Shown one piece after another: positions 1 to 5,344 of a DNA stretch of 5,519 nt; position 1 is the first letter of the stretch; the number at the start of each line of letters is the position of its first letter. Below the pieces are notes generated by a model. It had not been told where the DNA came from and did no database searches. It worked only from the letters and a program-made list of their open reading frames with translations. Source of the DNA: an uncultured Roseburia sp. Lineage in GTDB: Bacteria; Bacillota; Clostridia; Lachnospirales; Lachnospiraceae. The stretch is taken from the NCBI GenBank assembly GCA_947070915.1, contig CAMTDY010000179.1, positions 1 to 5,519 of the forward strand, read 5' to 3'. The translations under genes were made by a program, and so were the position numbers.

Positions 1-46
1 AGATGTAGCTCCGTCTCGTGGGCTCGGAGATGTGTATAAGAGACAG
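1..46. other. Untrimmed Illumina Nextera i7 adapter (assembly artefact)
   Basis: Bases 13-46 match the 34-base Nextera transposase read-2 adapter as I know it. Bases 28-46 are the 19-bp Tn5 mosaic end, AGATGTGTATAAGAGACAG. Bases 1-4 (AGAT) fit the 3' end of the P7 oligonucleotide, and bases 5-12 (GTAGCTCC) sit exactly where the 8-base i7 index belongs; from memory this is a Nextera XT v2 index. Genomic sequence starts at base 47. The Tn5 end here is a library-preparation remnant and not a transposon of the organism. An ATG-initiated plus-strand reading frame that begins inside it at base 32 is spurious. Confidence 0.97.
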
Positions 47-362
47 ATATGTACATATCTTCGCCAATATACTCGTCATCTTCTAAATCCAAATCCTCCT
101 GGGCCCTTCCTTCTGCCACTTTCGATGGAAAGTTGTCATCCCTCATTTTCACAAAACATACGCCGTGAAGGTCATGCTTTGTATCATACTTGTGGCCATC
201 TACTCTGGCTAAAAAATTGTATAACTCTATCGTTTTTAAAATATTGTTTTCTTTTTCAAATCCAGTGATCCACTCCGCAAAATTGAAAGGTTCTTTTTTT
301 CCTTTCCCATCGAACAGATACGGTCTAAAATAATAAAAATTTATAATCCTTTTATCCTTCAT
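47..362 (-). CDS. 5' part of an unrecognised prophage-edge (moron-type) gene, truncated by the contig end
   Basis: An open frame starts at the ATG on 362-360 and runs 105 codons without a stop until the adapter junction at base 47. The start is set by a perfect AGGAGG (377-372) nine bases upstream and a good promoter before it. The product begins MKDKRIINFYYFRPYLFDG. It has no signal peptide or membrane segment. It reads as a soluble alternation of predicted strands and helices, with an acidic stretch at residues 89-102 (EDLDLEDDEYIGED). I do not recognise the family with certainty. The spacing of a V/I-DG-K turn, a K-x-x-D segment and an acidic D-D-x-x-x-G segment loosely recalls the N-terminal half of lambda RexA, but this is only by eye. 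Position after the lysis genes, an own promoter, and about 32% GC in a sampled line fit a lysogenic-conversion or phage-exclusion gene; that role is inference. Continuing the frame into the adapter adds the false tail SVSYTHLRAHETELH. Confidence 0.82.
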
Positions 363-426
363 ATTGCAGTGCCTCCTAAATAAAATTATTGCATAAATCA
401 TATCACTCTTATGAGGCACCTGCAAT
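363..426 (-). repeat. Inverted repeat bracketing the promoter core and the ribosome binding site
   Basis: Minus-strand arm ATTGCAGGTGCCTC (426-413) is complementary to GAGGCACTGCAAT (375-363). This gives 13 base pairs with one bulged G and a 37-base loop. The first arm contains the TTGCAG -35 hexamer. The second contains the last four bases of the AGGAGG Shine-Dalgarno and runs up to the start codon. As DNA it could be a pair of operator half-sites. As RNA it can only form in transcripts that come from upstream of this promoter, where it would cover the ribosome binding site. Confidence 0.75.
397..425 (-). promoter_or_regulatory. Sigma-A-type promoter with extended -10 for the terminal gene
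   Basis: The minus strand reads TTGCAG (425-420), a 17-base spacer, then TATGAT (402-397). A TGA immediately before the -10 gives the extended form TGATATGAT. The expected start of transcription is near 390, leaving a leader of about 28 bases before the ATG at 362. The promoter lies downstream of an intrinsic terminator, so the last gene looks transcribed independently of the phage late operon. The call rests on motif match and spacing only. Confidence 0.72.
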
Positions 427-434
427 CAATTTTC

Positions 435-464
435 TTCGACAAAATTCGACAAAACCCGACAAAT
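435..464 (-). repeat. Three phased 10-bp direct repeats carrying Spo0A-box-like cores
   Basis: On the plus strand ttcgacaaaa (435-444) is repeated exactly at 445-454 and imperfectly as cccgacaaat at 455-464. On the minus strand the first two carry TGTCGAA, which is the core of the Bacillus Spo0A box, and the third carries TGTCGGG. A further TGTCGAA lies at 516-510. The repeat period is about one helical turn, and the repeats end ten bases before the -35 hexamer, centred near -48, -58 and -68 from the predicted start. The third repeat is also one arm of the terminator hairpin. A role as activator or repressor sites is inference. Confidence 0.6.
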
Positions 465-491
465 AGGGCTGTTTTCCCCCGATTTGCCGGG
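451..491 (-). terminator. Intrinsic terminator of the lysis operon
   Basis: Minus-strand CCCGGCAAAT (491-482) pairs with ATTTGTCGGG (464-455), giving ten pairs including one G-U. A 17-base loop can itself form a short GGG/CCC stem. TTTT (454-451) follows. The hairpin lies about 46 bases after the amidase stop, where the late transcript would be expected to end. The U tract is short, so efficiency may be moderate. The rest of the gap between the amidase and the terminal gene also holds an AT-rich palindrome (518-531) with no evident role. Confidence 0.65.
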
Positions 492-537
492 CTTTTCCTG
501 GATGGACTTTTCGACAGTATTTTACAAAATATTGAAA

Positions 538-1053
538 TCAGCTTCCGATTTCCCTCTGAAACCTCTCCCACATCTTATTGTCCTTTCCCACCATCGGCGC
601 CGGGCAGTTTTTCCCGTTGACGTCCCAGTGACGGATGATCGTCTTTGCATTTGGGCAGTATTTACGAATGTACCGCACCAGCTCTTTTACTGCCTCCGCC
701 TGTTTGTCCGTATAGTCTTTGGTGGCGCTGCAGAGCTCGATGCTGACACTGTTTTGGTTGGTACACTTATTATAATATGCCCCAGCTCCGTTTTTATTGG
801 TGACAAAGCCACCTACAGACCAGGCGACCCGGTTCATAGGGATGGACCGCACGATCACGCCCTTTTTGCCAACAAAAAAGTGGGCACCGACACCCCGTCT
901 GCTCCCAAACTGCTCCCGCTGAAAAAACTTTCCATTATTGGCGGCGGTATCGTTTGTATTCCCGGTGTAGTGGATTACGATGTATTTTATGGTTTTCCGG
1001 TTTCTTTTCCCATGGAAACAACTCTTGTGAGCCGGTATCTTCTTGATCTTCAT
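538..1053 (-). CDS. Endolysin: N-acetylmuramoyl-L-alanine amidase (Amidase_2/PGRP fold)
   Basis: This endolysin is predicted to cut the bond between muramic acid and L-alanine in peptidoglycan at the end of the lytic cycle. The product is 171 residues and is essentially the catalytic domain alone. Counting from the chosen ATG, visible landmarks are YIVIHYTGN with H28, GAHFFV around H58, SVSIELCS at 102-109, and the C-terminal RHWDVNGKNCP. H28, H142 and C150 fit the three zinc ligands of the T7-lysozyme type, and K148 matches the catalytic lysine two residues before the cysteine. The ATG at 1053 is preferred because GGAGGAGG (1070-1063) lies nine bases upstream. An in-frame GTG at 1074 would start inside that ribosome binding site and inside the holin gene. 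The gap to the holin stop is 4 bases. No cell-wall-binding repeat is present, unlike the longer XlyA-type enzymes, and there is no signal peptide, so release through the holin is expected. Confidence 0.95.
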   Translation of the reverse strand: MKIKKIPAHKSCFHGKRNRKTIKYIVIHYTGNTNDTAANNGKFFQREQFGSRRGVGAHFFVGKKGVIVRSIPMNRVAWSVGGFVTNKNGAGAYYNKCTNQNSVSIELCSATKDYTDKQAEAVKELVRYIRKYCPNAKTIIRHWDVNGKNCPAPMVGKDNKMWERFQREIGS

Positions 1054-1057
1054 ATCA

Positions 1058-1273
1058 TCACGCCTCCTCCCCACTGAAATAACTCGTTACCATGTTCCAT
1101 GTTGCTGATACCCCCGCCGCTACGCAGGAGATCAGCATAGGGTAGAGTACCGCTCTGGCTGTCTCCAGATCTGTGATCTCTGTCAGCCTGTCGATACCAA
1201 ACGACGCTATAAACGCCTGTACAAAGGTTTTTCCTGCTCTCTTTACAATGTCTTTCCAATCGATTCTTTTCAT
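1058..1273 (-). CDS. Holin, phage r1t-like
   Basis: A 71-residue membrane protein expected to form the lesion that lets the downstream amidase reach the cell wall. It has a basic N terminus (MKRIDWKDIVKRAGK), a first amphipathic-to-hydrophobic segment around residues 16-27 (TFVQAFIASFGI), a polar turn with acidic residues, a second hydrophobic segment around 43-62 (LYPMLISCVAAGVSATWNMV) and a short acidic C-terminal end. The layout W-K-(8)-KTF-x-QA...AAGVSA resembles the r1t holin family by recall. Its ATG overlaps the stop of the preceding gene as ATGA, so translation is probably coupled. The start is supported by a purine-rich GGAAGGA upstream, and the amidase Shine-Dalgarno lies inside the end of this gene. 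Confidence 0.88.
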   Translation of the reverse strand: MKRIDWKDIVKRAGKTFVQAFIASFGIDRLTEITDLETARAVLYPMLISCVAAGVSATWNMVTSYFSGEEA

Positions 1274-1527
1274 TTTTCTTCATCCTTCCTTTCCAAATCC
1301 GTGAGCCTGTGGTTTGCAACTTTGATCTGTTCCTGGATGACGCTGCTCTCTTCTTCCAGCTTGTACATCCGTTCCACTAGGCTGTTATGTTCGCTTACTC
1401 TTTTTTCCAACTGCTCAATCCTGTATGCAATCAACGTTGTTGCTTTTCGTCCTGCGATAAAGGATCCCGCAAGGGTCCCAATCATGGACAGCGCACCAAC
1501 AATGATCATAGCCCATGCCTGCGTCAC
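1270..1527 (-). CDS. Membrane-anchored coiled-coil lysis-cassette protein (XhlA-like position)
   Basis: An 85-residue protein with one membrane segment (about residues 5-25, AMIIVGALSMIGTLAGSFIAG) and then a long charged helix with heptad spacing (about 33-82, rich in E, K, L and V). It occupies the place of XhlA in PBSX-type lysis cassettes, directly before the holin, and may assist holin assembly or anchor it; this is inference from position. Classical XhlA has the coiled coil first and the membrane segment last, whereas here the order is reversed, so common descent is uncertain. The GTG at 1527 is chosen as start because AAGGAGGG (1541-1534) is about seven bases upstream. A TTG at 1560 would place the first residues inside a palindrome and upstream of that site. 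The gene ends in a 4-bp ATGA overlap with the holin. Confidence 0.8.
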   Translation of the reverse strand: MTQAWAMIIVGALSMIGTLAGSFIAGRKATTLIAYRIEQLEKRVSEHNSLVERMYKLEEESSVIQEQIKVANHRLTDLERKDEEK

Positions 1528-1533
1528 TCTTTT

Positions 1534-1541
1534 CCCTCCTT
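1534..1541 (-). promoter_or_regulatory. Ribosome binding site that fixes the GTG start of the coiled-coil gene
   Basis: The minus strand reads AAGGAGGG and is followed six to seven bases later by GTG (1527-1525). This strong match selects the GTG over the upstream in-frame TTG at 1560 and leaves the palindrome at 1547-1560 in the untranslated leader. Confidence 0.8.
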
Positions 1542-1546
1542 CCCGT

Positions 1547-1560
1547 TTGCGCCGGCGCAA
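1547..1560. repeat. Perfect 14-bp palindrome between tail terminator and lysis genes
   Basis: TTGCGCCGGCGCAA is self-complementary over its full length. It lies two bases beyond the U tract of the terminator at 1563-1582 and five bases before the ribosome binding site of the first lysis gene. It is GC-rich and could be a protein-binding site on DNA, or fold as a short stem in the lysis leader. No family of operators that I know matches it, so the role is unknown. Confidence 0.7.
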
Positions 1561-1562
1561 CT

Positions 1563-1582
1563 AAAAAAGAGCCCTCCGGCTC
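1563..1582 (-). terminator. Intrinsic terminator between tail fibre and lysis cassette
   Basis: The minus strand folds GAGCC-GGAG-GGCTC (1582-1569) and continues with TTTTTT (1568-1563), a standard factor-independent terminator. It begins 24 bases after the tail-fibre stop codon. The plus-strand side has only a weak T run, so it appears to act in the direction of the phage genes. I see no promoter between it and the lysis genes, which implies partial readthrough or antitermination. Confidence 0.82.
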
Positions 1583-1606
1583 ATTTGCTGTTTTTATCAT
1601 CCGCCT

Positions 1607-3334
1607 TTAAGGCTTGATAACTACTTTTATAATGTTGTCACTGATCCGCTGGATCACCCGGTAGGTGTCAAAGGCTCTTGTTTCCGCTAAAGTGGCAATT
1701 CCACCGTCTCCGCACCTGCAGTATCCGTTTACCAGGCATGACCCGTCGTCATAGACAGAGAGGACCCCCACCATCCCGATGGCAGACCATTCCGGCCGTT
1801 CCTCTCTTGGGATGTACAATTCATCCGGGTTATAATCTGGATTTTCCTTATATCGTATCCCTTCTTTGATTTCTGTGTGTTTTATGCCATCCTTATCCTG
1901 CCACATTTCTTCGTACTCATAGTTCTCTTCGATATATCTCCCAAAATCATCTAACTCATACCGACCACGCCAGTCCTCGTCTCCGTTCCCGATGGTGTTT
2001 GGGTGTCCGCTGACAATGCCAAGGATGTAGTCTCCAGCGGAGGCAATCTTTATCTTTTCCGGGTCCTGCTCGTCAAAGGTGACAAAGAGACCAACCCGGT
2101 CCTCCCCGTCGGAGTTGCCATCAGACCACTCAAAATATTCCGCGTAGTCGGCTCCGGTGGCAATGGTGGAATTTGTAGCGTATATGGTACCGTTGTAATT
2201 TACCCGAAAAGCATTGGACCGGGAAGAATCAGAGCCGTTTCCGATCATGAACGCCGTCCTGCTCTCACTGCCTGATTCGCTGCTCTGTATGGTTGACAGC
2301 TTGCAAAAATGCCCAATAGCAGTCTGATTTGAGTGTGCCTGATTATTATTTCCTGCGATCAGTACATTTGACCCAGACACATAATTTCCATGACCGTTAA
2401 CAACTGCCGAACTTCTGTGGTATGCACTGCCGGATGTAGGCGTCGGTATAGTATTCCCCCATCCGGCGATAATGGCACTCTGGGTAGCATTTCCGATCGT
2501 GTTTCCGTAACCTGCCGCAATGATATTTTCGTCTCCACTGTCCTTGTTTTCGGTGCCAAACAGGGTGCTTCTTGTGGACGCACCTTTTGTACAGTTTCCG
2601 CTGTGTATAAGCCCCAGCTTTTTCTTGTCAGTTGCAGATAACAGTCCATTTGTGCTTTCCGTAGCTGTCCCATAGGTTGTATCTGTAAAAACAGCATTGC
2701 TTGGGACTGATTTACCAAGTGTATATGTACACTCCGCTGGCTTTCCGTCGGAAAAATAGACAGGTTTTGTTGCCGAACCAGCGGAGGTACTTAACTTTGT
2801 GGCAGAAGAGGCATTGCCGGATAAATCGGCAACGATAGTGGCTTTTGATATGCCATCTTGCTTTTTAAAATTAAAGCTACCATCTGAAAATAAGGCAATT
2901 GAGGCTGCTATTCTGTTTGCCCAGTGGAAGGATATGGTTGGAGCCTGCGATTTATATCCTTCTCCAGCACCGGCTAGATGTGCTTCCCTAATTTCTATTG
3001 CTGCTTTGTTAAAATCTACGGCATTGTTTCCTGATCCGCCAGTTGCTCCAAAAAATTGGCCCTTTCCTGTTACATTTTCTAAGCCGTCAAAGGATCTCCC
3101 AAAAATAGTGCGGGGAGTAGCTAATTTTGTGGACGTCCCCGCATTTCCCGTTATGTCTATCCCCCATGTCCCGCTGGCGCCTTCTCCTGTTTTGGACGGG
3201 ACATGGGCTTTGTCTGCTTTTTTTGTATCTATATCATGCAGTGCTTGATCAATCTTTTCAGCATTAAAATCTTCCGGATCAAAAAAATCATTATCCTCCG
3301 GAATGTTTAGTCCAAAATGTTCTGACTGTCTCAT
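1607..3334 (-). CDS. Tail fibre / receptor-binding protein with C-terminal peptidase-G2-type self-cleaving chaperone
   Basis: A 575-residue structural protein at the tip of the tail, expected to trimerise and contact the host surface. Residues 1-50 form a short attachment region with a likely helix (FNAEKIDQALHDIDTKKADK). Two stretches of the fibre-type motif SGNA-x-T-K-L follow: ITGNAGTSTKLATPRTI at 61-77 and DLSGNASSATKLS at 170-182. A glycine/asparagine-rich zone around 270-345 repeats elements such as GYGNTIG, GWGNTI, GHGNYVSGSN and AIGHFCK, and resembles YadA-type left-handed roll repeats. From about residue 390 the GADYAEYFEW motif (394-403) and the rest of the C terminus fit the peptidase G2 / intramolecular chaperone domain known from phi29 gp12, which folds the trimer and then cuts itself off. 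The start overlaps the previous stop as ATGA, with GAGGAAG upstream. Receptor specificity cannot be read from the sequence. Confidence 0.9.
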   Translation of the reverse strand: MRQSEHFGLNIPEDNDFFDPEDFNAEKIDQALHDIDTKKADKAHVPSKTGEGASGTWGIDITGNAGTSTKLATPRTIFGRSFDGLENVTGKGQFFGATGGSGNNAVDFNKAAIEIREAHLAGAGEGYKSQAPTISFHWANRIAASIALFSDGSFNFKKQDGISKATIVADLSGNASSATKLSTSAGSATKPVYFSDGKPAECTYTLGKSVPSNAVFTDTTYGTATESTNGLLSATDKKKLGLIHSGNCTKGASTRSTLFGTENKDSGDENIIAAGYGNTIGNATQSAIIAGWGNTIPTPTSGSAYHRSSAVVNGHGNYVSGSNVLIAGNNNQAHSNQTAIGHFCKLSTIQSSESGSESRTAFMIGNGSDSSRSNAFRVNYNGTIYATNSTIATGADYAEYFEWSDGNSDGEDRVGLFVTFDEQDPEKIKIASAGDYILGIVSGHPNTIGNGDEDWRGRYELDDFGRYIEENYEYEEMWQDKDGIKHTEIKEGIRYKENPDYNPDELYIPREERPEWSAIGMVGVLSVYDDGSCLVNGYCRCGDGGIATLAETRAFDTYRVIQRISDNIIKVVIKP

Positions 3335-3882
3335 TTCATCACTTCCTCTCGTAATTTTTTGTATGTATATGCCTTTAATTCCTTATATGTATACGGCCTT
3401 AAAAGCCCGTATACGTTATACATCAGATCAGCATCGACCACCAGATTAGCTGGTATCATCCTGTCCAACAATGCCTTTACATCGTTTAACATATTCTTGC
3501 TCGTAAGCATAACTTTGATTCTGATGGTGTAAATCTCGGGGAAAAGTTCGATCGTGTAACCATCTTTTCCGCACAAAACATCTAATATCATACACAATTT
3601 TTTAAAGGTATATGGTCTTTGTTCCGCCAAACGACCTGCAATATTCTTCCTCCTATCCTGCAACGTGTACATGCCCTTATTTTTAAGATTTAATATCTTT
3701 TCCCAGCGTTCACATCCATGCTCGTCCAGCGAAAGAATAAAATTATTATTCCATAATGATTCAACCGCGTTCCAAAGTTTATCCATCTGAGGCTGATATT
3801 TTTCACAAAGGATTTTTATCTCTCTAAATTCTCGTAGCCATTCCGGAAGATAGTCAATCACCTGTCTGTCCAACCACTTCAC
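3331..3882 (-). CDS. xkdU: XkdU-like phage tail protein (DUF2313 / Mu gp48-YmfQ family)
   Basis: A 183-residue baseplate-associated protein, placed as in PBSX and Mu between the baseplate J protein and the fibre; it probably helps connect fibres to the baseplate wedge. Recognisable parts are the N-terminal YLPEWLREFREI (11-22), a helical segment ending in ERWEKIL (58-64), the LQDRRKNIAGRL stretch (74-85), an alpha/beta region with RMIPANLVVD (141-150), and a C-terminal near-repeat YTYKELKA/YTYKKLRE (164-179), comparable to the THxEL-type repeats in Firmicutes homologues. The GTG at 3882 gives a 29-bp overlap with the preceding gene and has only a modest GGAAG upstream. An in-frame GTG at 3861 (before IDYLPEWL) is a reasonable alternative. 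The gene ends in ATGA with the fibre gene. Confidence 0.85.
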   Translation of the reverse strand: MKWLDRQVIDYLPEWLREFREIKILCEKYQPQMDKLWNAVESLWNNNFILSLDEHGCERWEKILNLKNKGMYTLQDRRKNIAGRLAEQRPYTFKKLCMILDVLCGKDGYTIELFPEIYTIRIKVMLTSKNMLNDVKALLDRMIPANLVVDADLMYNVYGLLRPYTYKELKAYTYKKLREEVMK

Positions 3883-4927
3883 CTACTTCCGGTATTTTAT
3901 ATGTATCGATTATTACGTTTCCCTTATCATTATTTAGTTTTATTTCAGTCACATCTGTTATTCCATCCAGATTCAGCAGGATACTTTCAATCTGTCCAGC
4001 TCTCACCACTATATTTTCAGTATCCTCCCATGTTTTTCTGAGGGACAGAAAATATTCATTTATGGCAGCAATAATTCTTTCCTGTATATCATCCCACACA
4101 TACCCATTTTGAAAAATTAATGAGCACGCTATATCTACCATCTGTTCCTCCGCTGATTCAACAGTGACTATATGCCCTATTGGCGCTATCCCCACACCTG
4201 TTCCATCCATTAATGGATCGAATGCTTCTTGGATGTTTTGCACTATTTCTTGTTTTGCCGCGCCGAAATCCGCTCCCAGAATGACAAGTTTCACGGTGCC
4301 TCCGCCATTCCATACCGGAATTACTTTGCAGGCTCCAACAGTATCAAACTGGTCTGCCTTCTCCTTGTATTCAGCTTTATTCCCGCCGAAAGCTGCTTCG
4401 GTAAAAGAATCGAAATAGCGTTCCCTCAATGACTCTTCGTCCTCGTCGTCCGTCCCATAAGCCATTATTTCCACAACTACAATACTTTCAAGTCCTTCCA
4501 CATCTTCAATAGGTATTACATCCTCTGAAATATTGTTGCCTGCTTTTCCTGTCTCTGCACAGGTCAATGAATAGTATCCTCCGCCCAGATTCTCAGTGAT
4601 CTCATAGTTCAGCTCGCCGATGTTGAATCCAGTACCTGGCAGAATCTCTTTGTCCGAAGGAGTGATCTTGATCTTGAGTACTGCAGGTTTTCCTTGTTTC
4701 ACAAAAATCCCCCGTTCTGCTGCCCTCTTTATCAGATAATAATAAGAAGCAGTGTCGGCAAAGCATTCATCTTCAATAAGACCTATATCTGAATAGGCTT
4801 GTTCGAGTTCCGCTGCCACCGGGGCAATTGCATCATATATCACCGATCCTTGGCGAGTATCGATTGACGGGTCTATCTTATCCAGCATTTCATCCATTAT
4901 ATCCTCATATGACTTATTTTCAAACAT
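3854..4927 (-). CDS. xkdT: Baseplate J-like protein (XkdT / Mu gp47 family)
   Basis: A 357-residue wedge component of the contractile-tail baseplate, homologous to the P2 J and Mu gp47 group. The N-terminal region has the usual family pattern DTRQGSVIYDAIAPVAAELEQ (about 23-43), followed by a tyrosine-rich helix and ERGIFVKQGKPA (71-82). A central beta-rich part contains GTGF and SLTCAETGKAGNN (120-132). ESLRERYFDSF with the AAFGGNKAEY motif (166-187) is typical of the family, and a C-terminal domain ends in DGITDVTEIKLN-type sequence. The ATG at 4927 is used because GAGGGGG lies nine bases upstream. An in-frame TTG at 4936 would touch that site. The start overlaps the preceding stop by 8 bp, so translation is probably coupled. 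Confidence 0.93.
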   Translation of the reverse strand: MFENKSYEDIMDEMLDKIDPSIDTRQGSVIYDAIAPVAAELEQAYSDIGLIEDECFADTASYYYLIKRAAERGIFVKQGKPAVLKIKITPSDKEILPGTGFNIGELNYEITENLGGGYYSLTCAETGKAGNNISEDVIPIEDVEGLESIVVVEIMAYGTDDEDEESLRERYFDSFTEAAFGGNKAEYKEKADQFDTVGACKVIPVWNGGGTVKLVILGADFGAAKQEIVQNIQEAFDPLMDGTGVGIAPIGHIVTVESAEEQMVDIACSLIFQNGYVWDDIQERIIAAINEYFLSLRKTWEDTENIVVRAGQIESILLNLDGITDVTEIKLNNDKGNVIIDTYKIPEVGEVVGQTGD

Positions 4928-5339
4928 CAACTTCAACCCCCTCTATTTTGACTTCGTCGCCGTCAGTGCAGGTGATAAAAAGCGAAAGTGTAATCTTTCT
5001 TTTTTCTATTTTCTGATCAATAAATGATACAGAAGCAAAACGGTCGTCTTGTATAACGGATTCTTTTATTCTGTCTTTTGCTTCCGAAAGTGCGTAAGAC
5101 ATTGGCTTACCGACCAGGTCATCAAACATCCGGCCATATCCAGCATCATATACTGGATATGTTTCCGATTCTGTCATAAGAATCTTATTCACGGCCTGTT
5201 CTTTTGCTTCTCTGTCATCAATAAACCCAGAAATTGTCATAGTTCTAAAGTTTAAATGATATGTTTTGTCCGGAATAACCTTCTCCGCCAGGTCCTCCTG
5301 AAATTCATCTTCCTCATAGTTGTCAATATTAGGTAACAT
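4920..5339 (-). CDS. xkdS: XkdS-like baseplate protein (DUF2634, gp25/W-like fold)
   Basis: A 139-residue protein expected to be the T4 gp25-like wedge subunit where sheath assembly begins. After an acidic N terminus (MLPNIDNYEEDEFQEDLAEK), the core shows the gp25-type pattern EAKEQAVNKILMTESETYPVYDAGYG (44-69), then DDLVGKP (73-79), a helix AKDRIKESVIQDDR (87-100), and paired beta strands to the end. The ATG at 5339 gives a product starting MLPNI, normal for the family, and is ten bases after AAGGTGG. A GTG at 5348, which overlaps the preceding stop as GTGA, is the alternative and would add three residues. It lies immediately upstream of the baseplate J gene, as in PBSX. Confidence 0.88.
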   Translation of the reverse strand: MLPNIDNYEEDEFQEDLAEKVIPDKTYHLNFRTMTISGFIDDREAKEQAVNKILMTESETYPVYDAGYGRMFDDLVGKPMSYALSEAKDRIKESVIQDDRFASVSFIDQKIEKRKITLSLFITCTDGDEVKIEGVEVDV

Positions 5340-5344
5340 CGTTC

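Noticed and set aside
28..46. Tn5 mosaic end as evidence of a transposon
   Set aside because: It is embedded in the complete Nextera adapter context, so it is a library artefact.
32..268. 78-residue plus-strand reading frame at the left end
   Set aside because: Its ATG is inside the sequencing adapter, and it is antisense to the well-supported minus-strand gene.
435..464. Short direct repeats as a CRISPR remnant
   Set aside because: The units are only 10 bp, directly adjacent and without spacers.
518..531. AT-rich palindrome TATTTT-AC-AAAATA as an operator or attachment core
   Set aside because: It is low-complexity sequence just after the amidase stop, and no integrase gene or second copy is visible to support an att site.
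484..1077. 197-residue plus-strand frame
   Set aside because: It is the complement of the amidase gene, whose zinc ligands and ribosome binding site show the true strand. The encoded peptide has no recognisable family features.
1415..1600. 61-residue minus-strand frame with an AAGGCGG-ATG start just after the fibre gene
   Set aside because: It runs through the intrinsic terminator and palindrome and out of frame through the coiled-coil gene, and its peptide shows no family features.
2799..3248. 149-residue plus-strand frame and the overlapping 119-residue minus-strand frame at 2359-2718
   Set aside because: Both are shadows of the low-complexity tail-fibre gene, which is continuous and supported by domains and an ATGA overlap.
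1607..3334. Diversity-generating retroelement variable region or invertible fibre segment
   Set aside because: No template repeat, reverse transcriptase, recombinase or inverted fibre copy is visible in the window.
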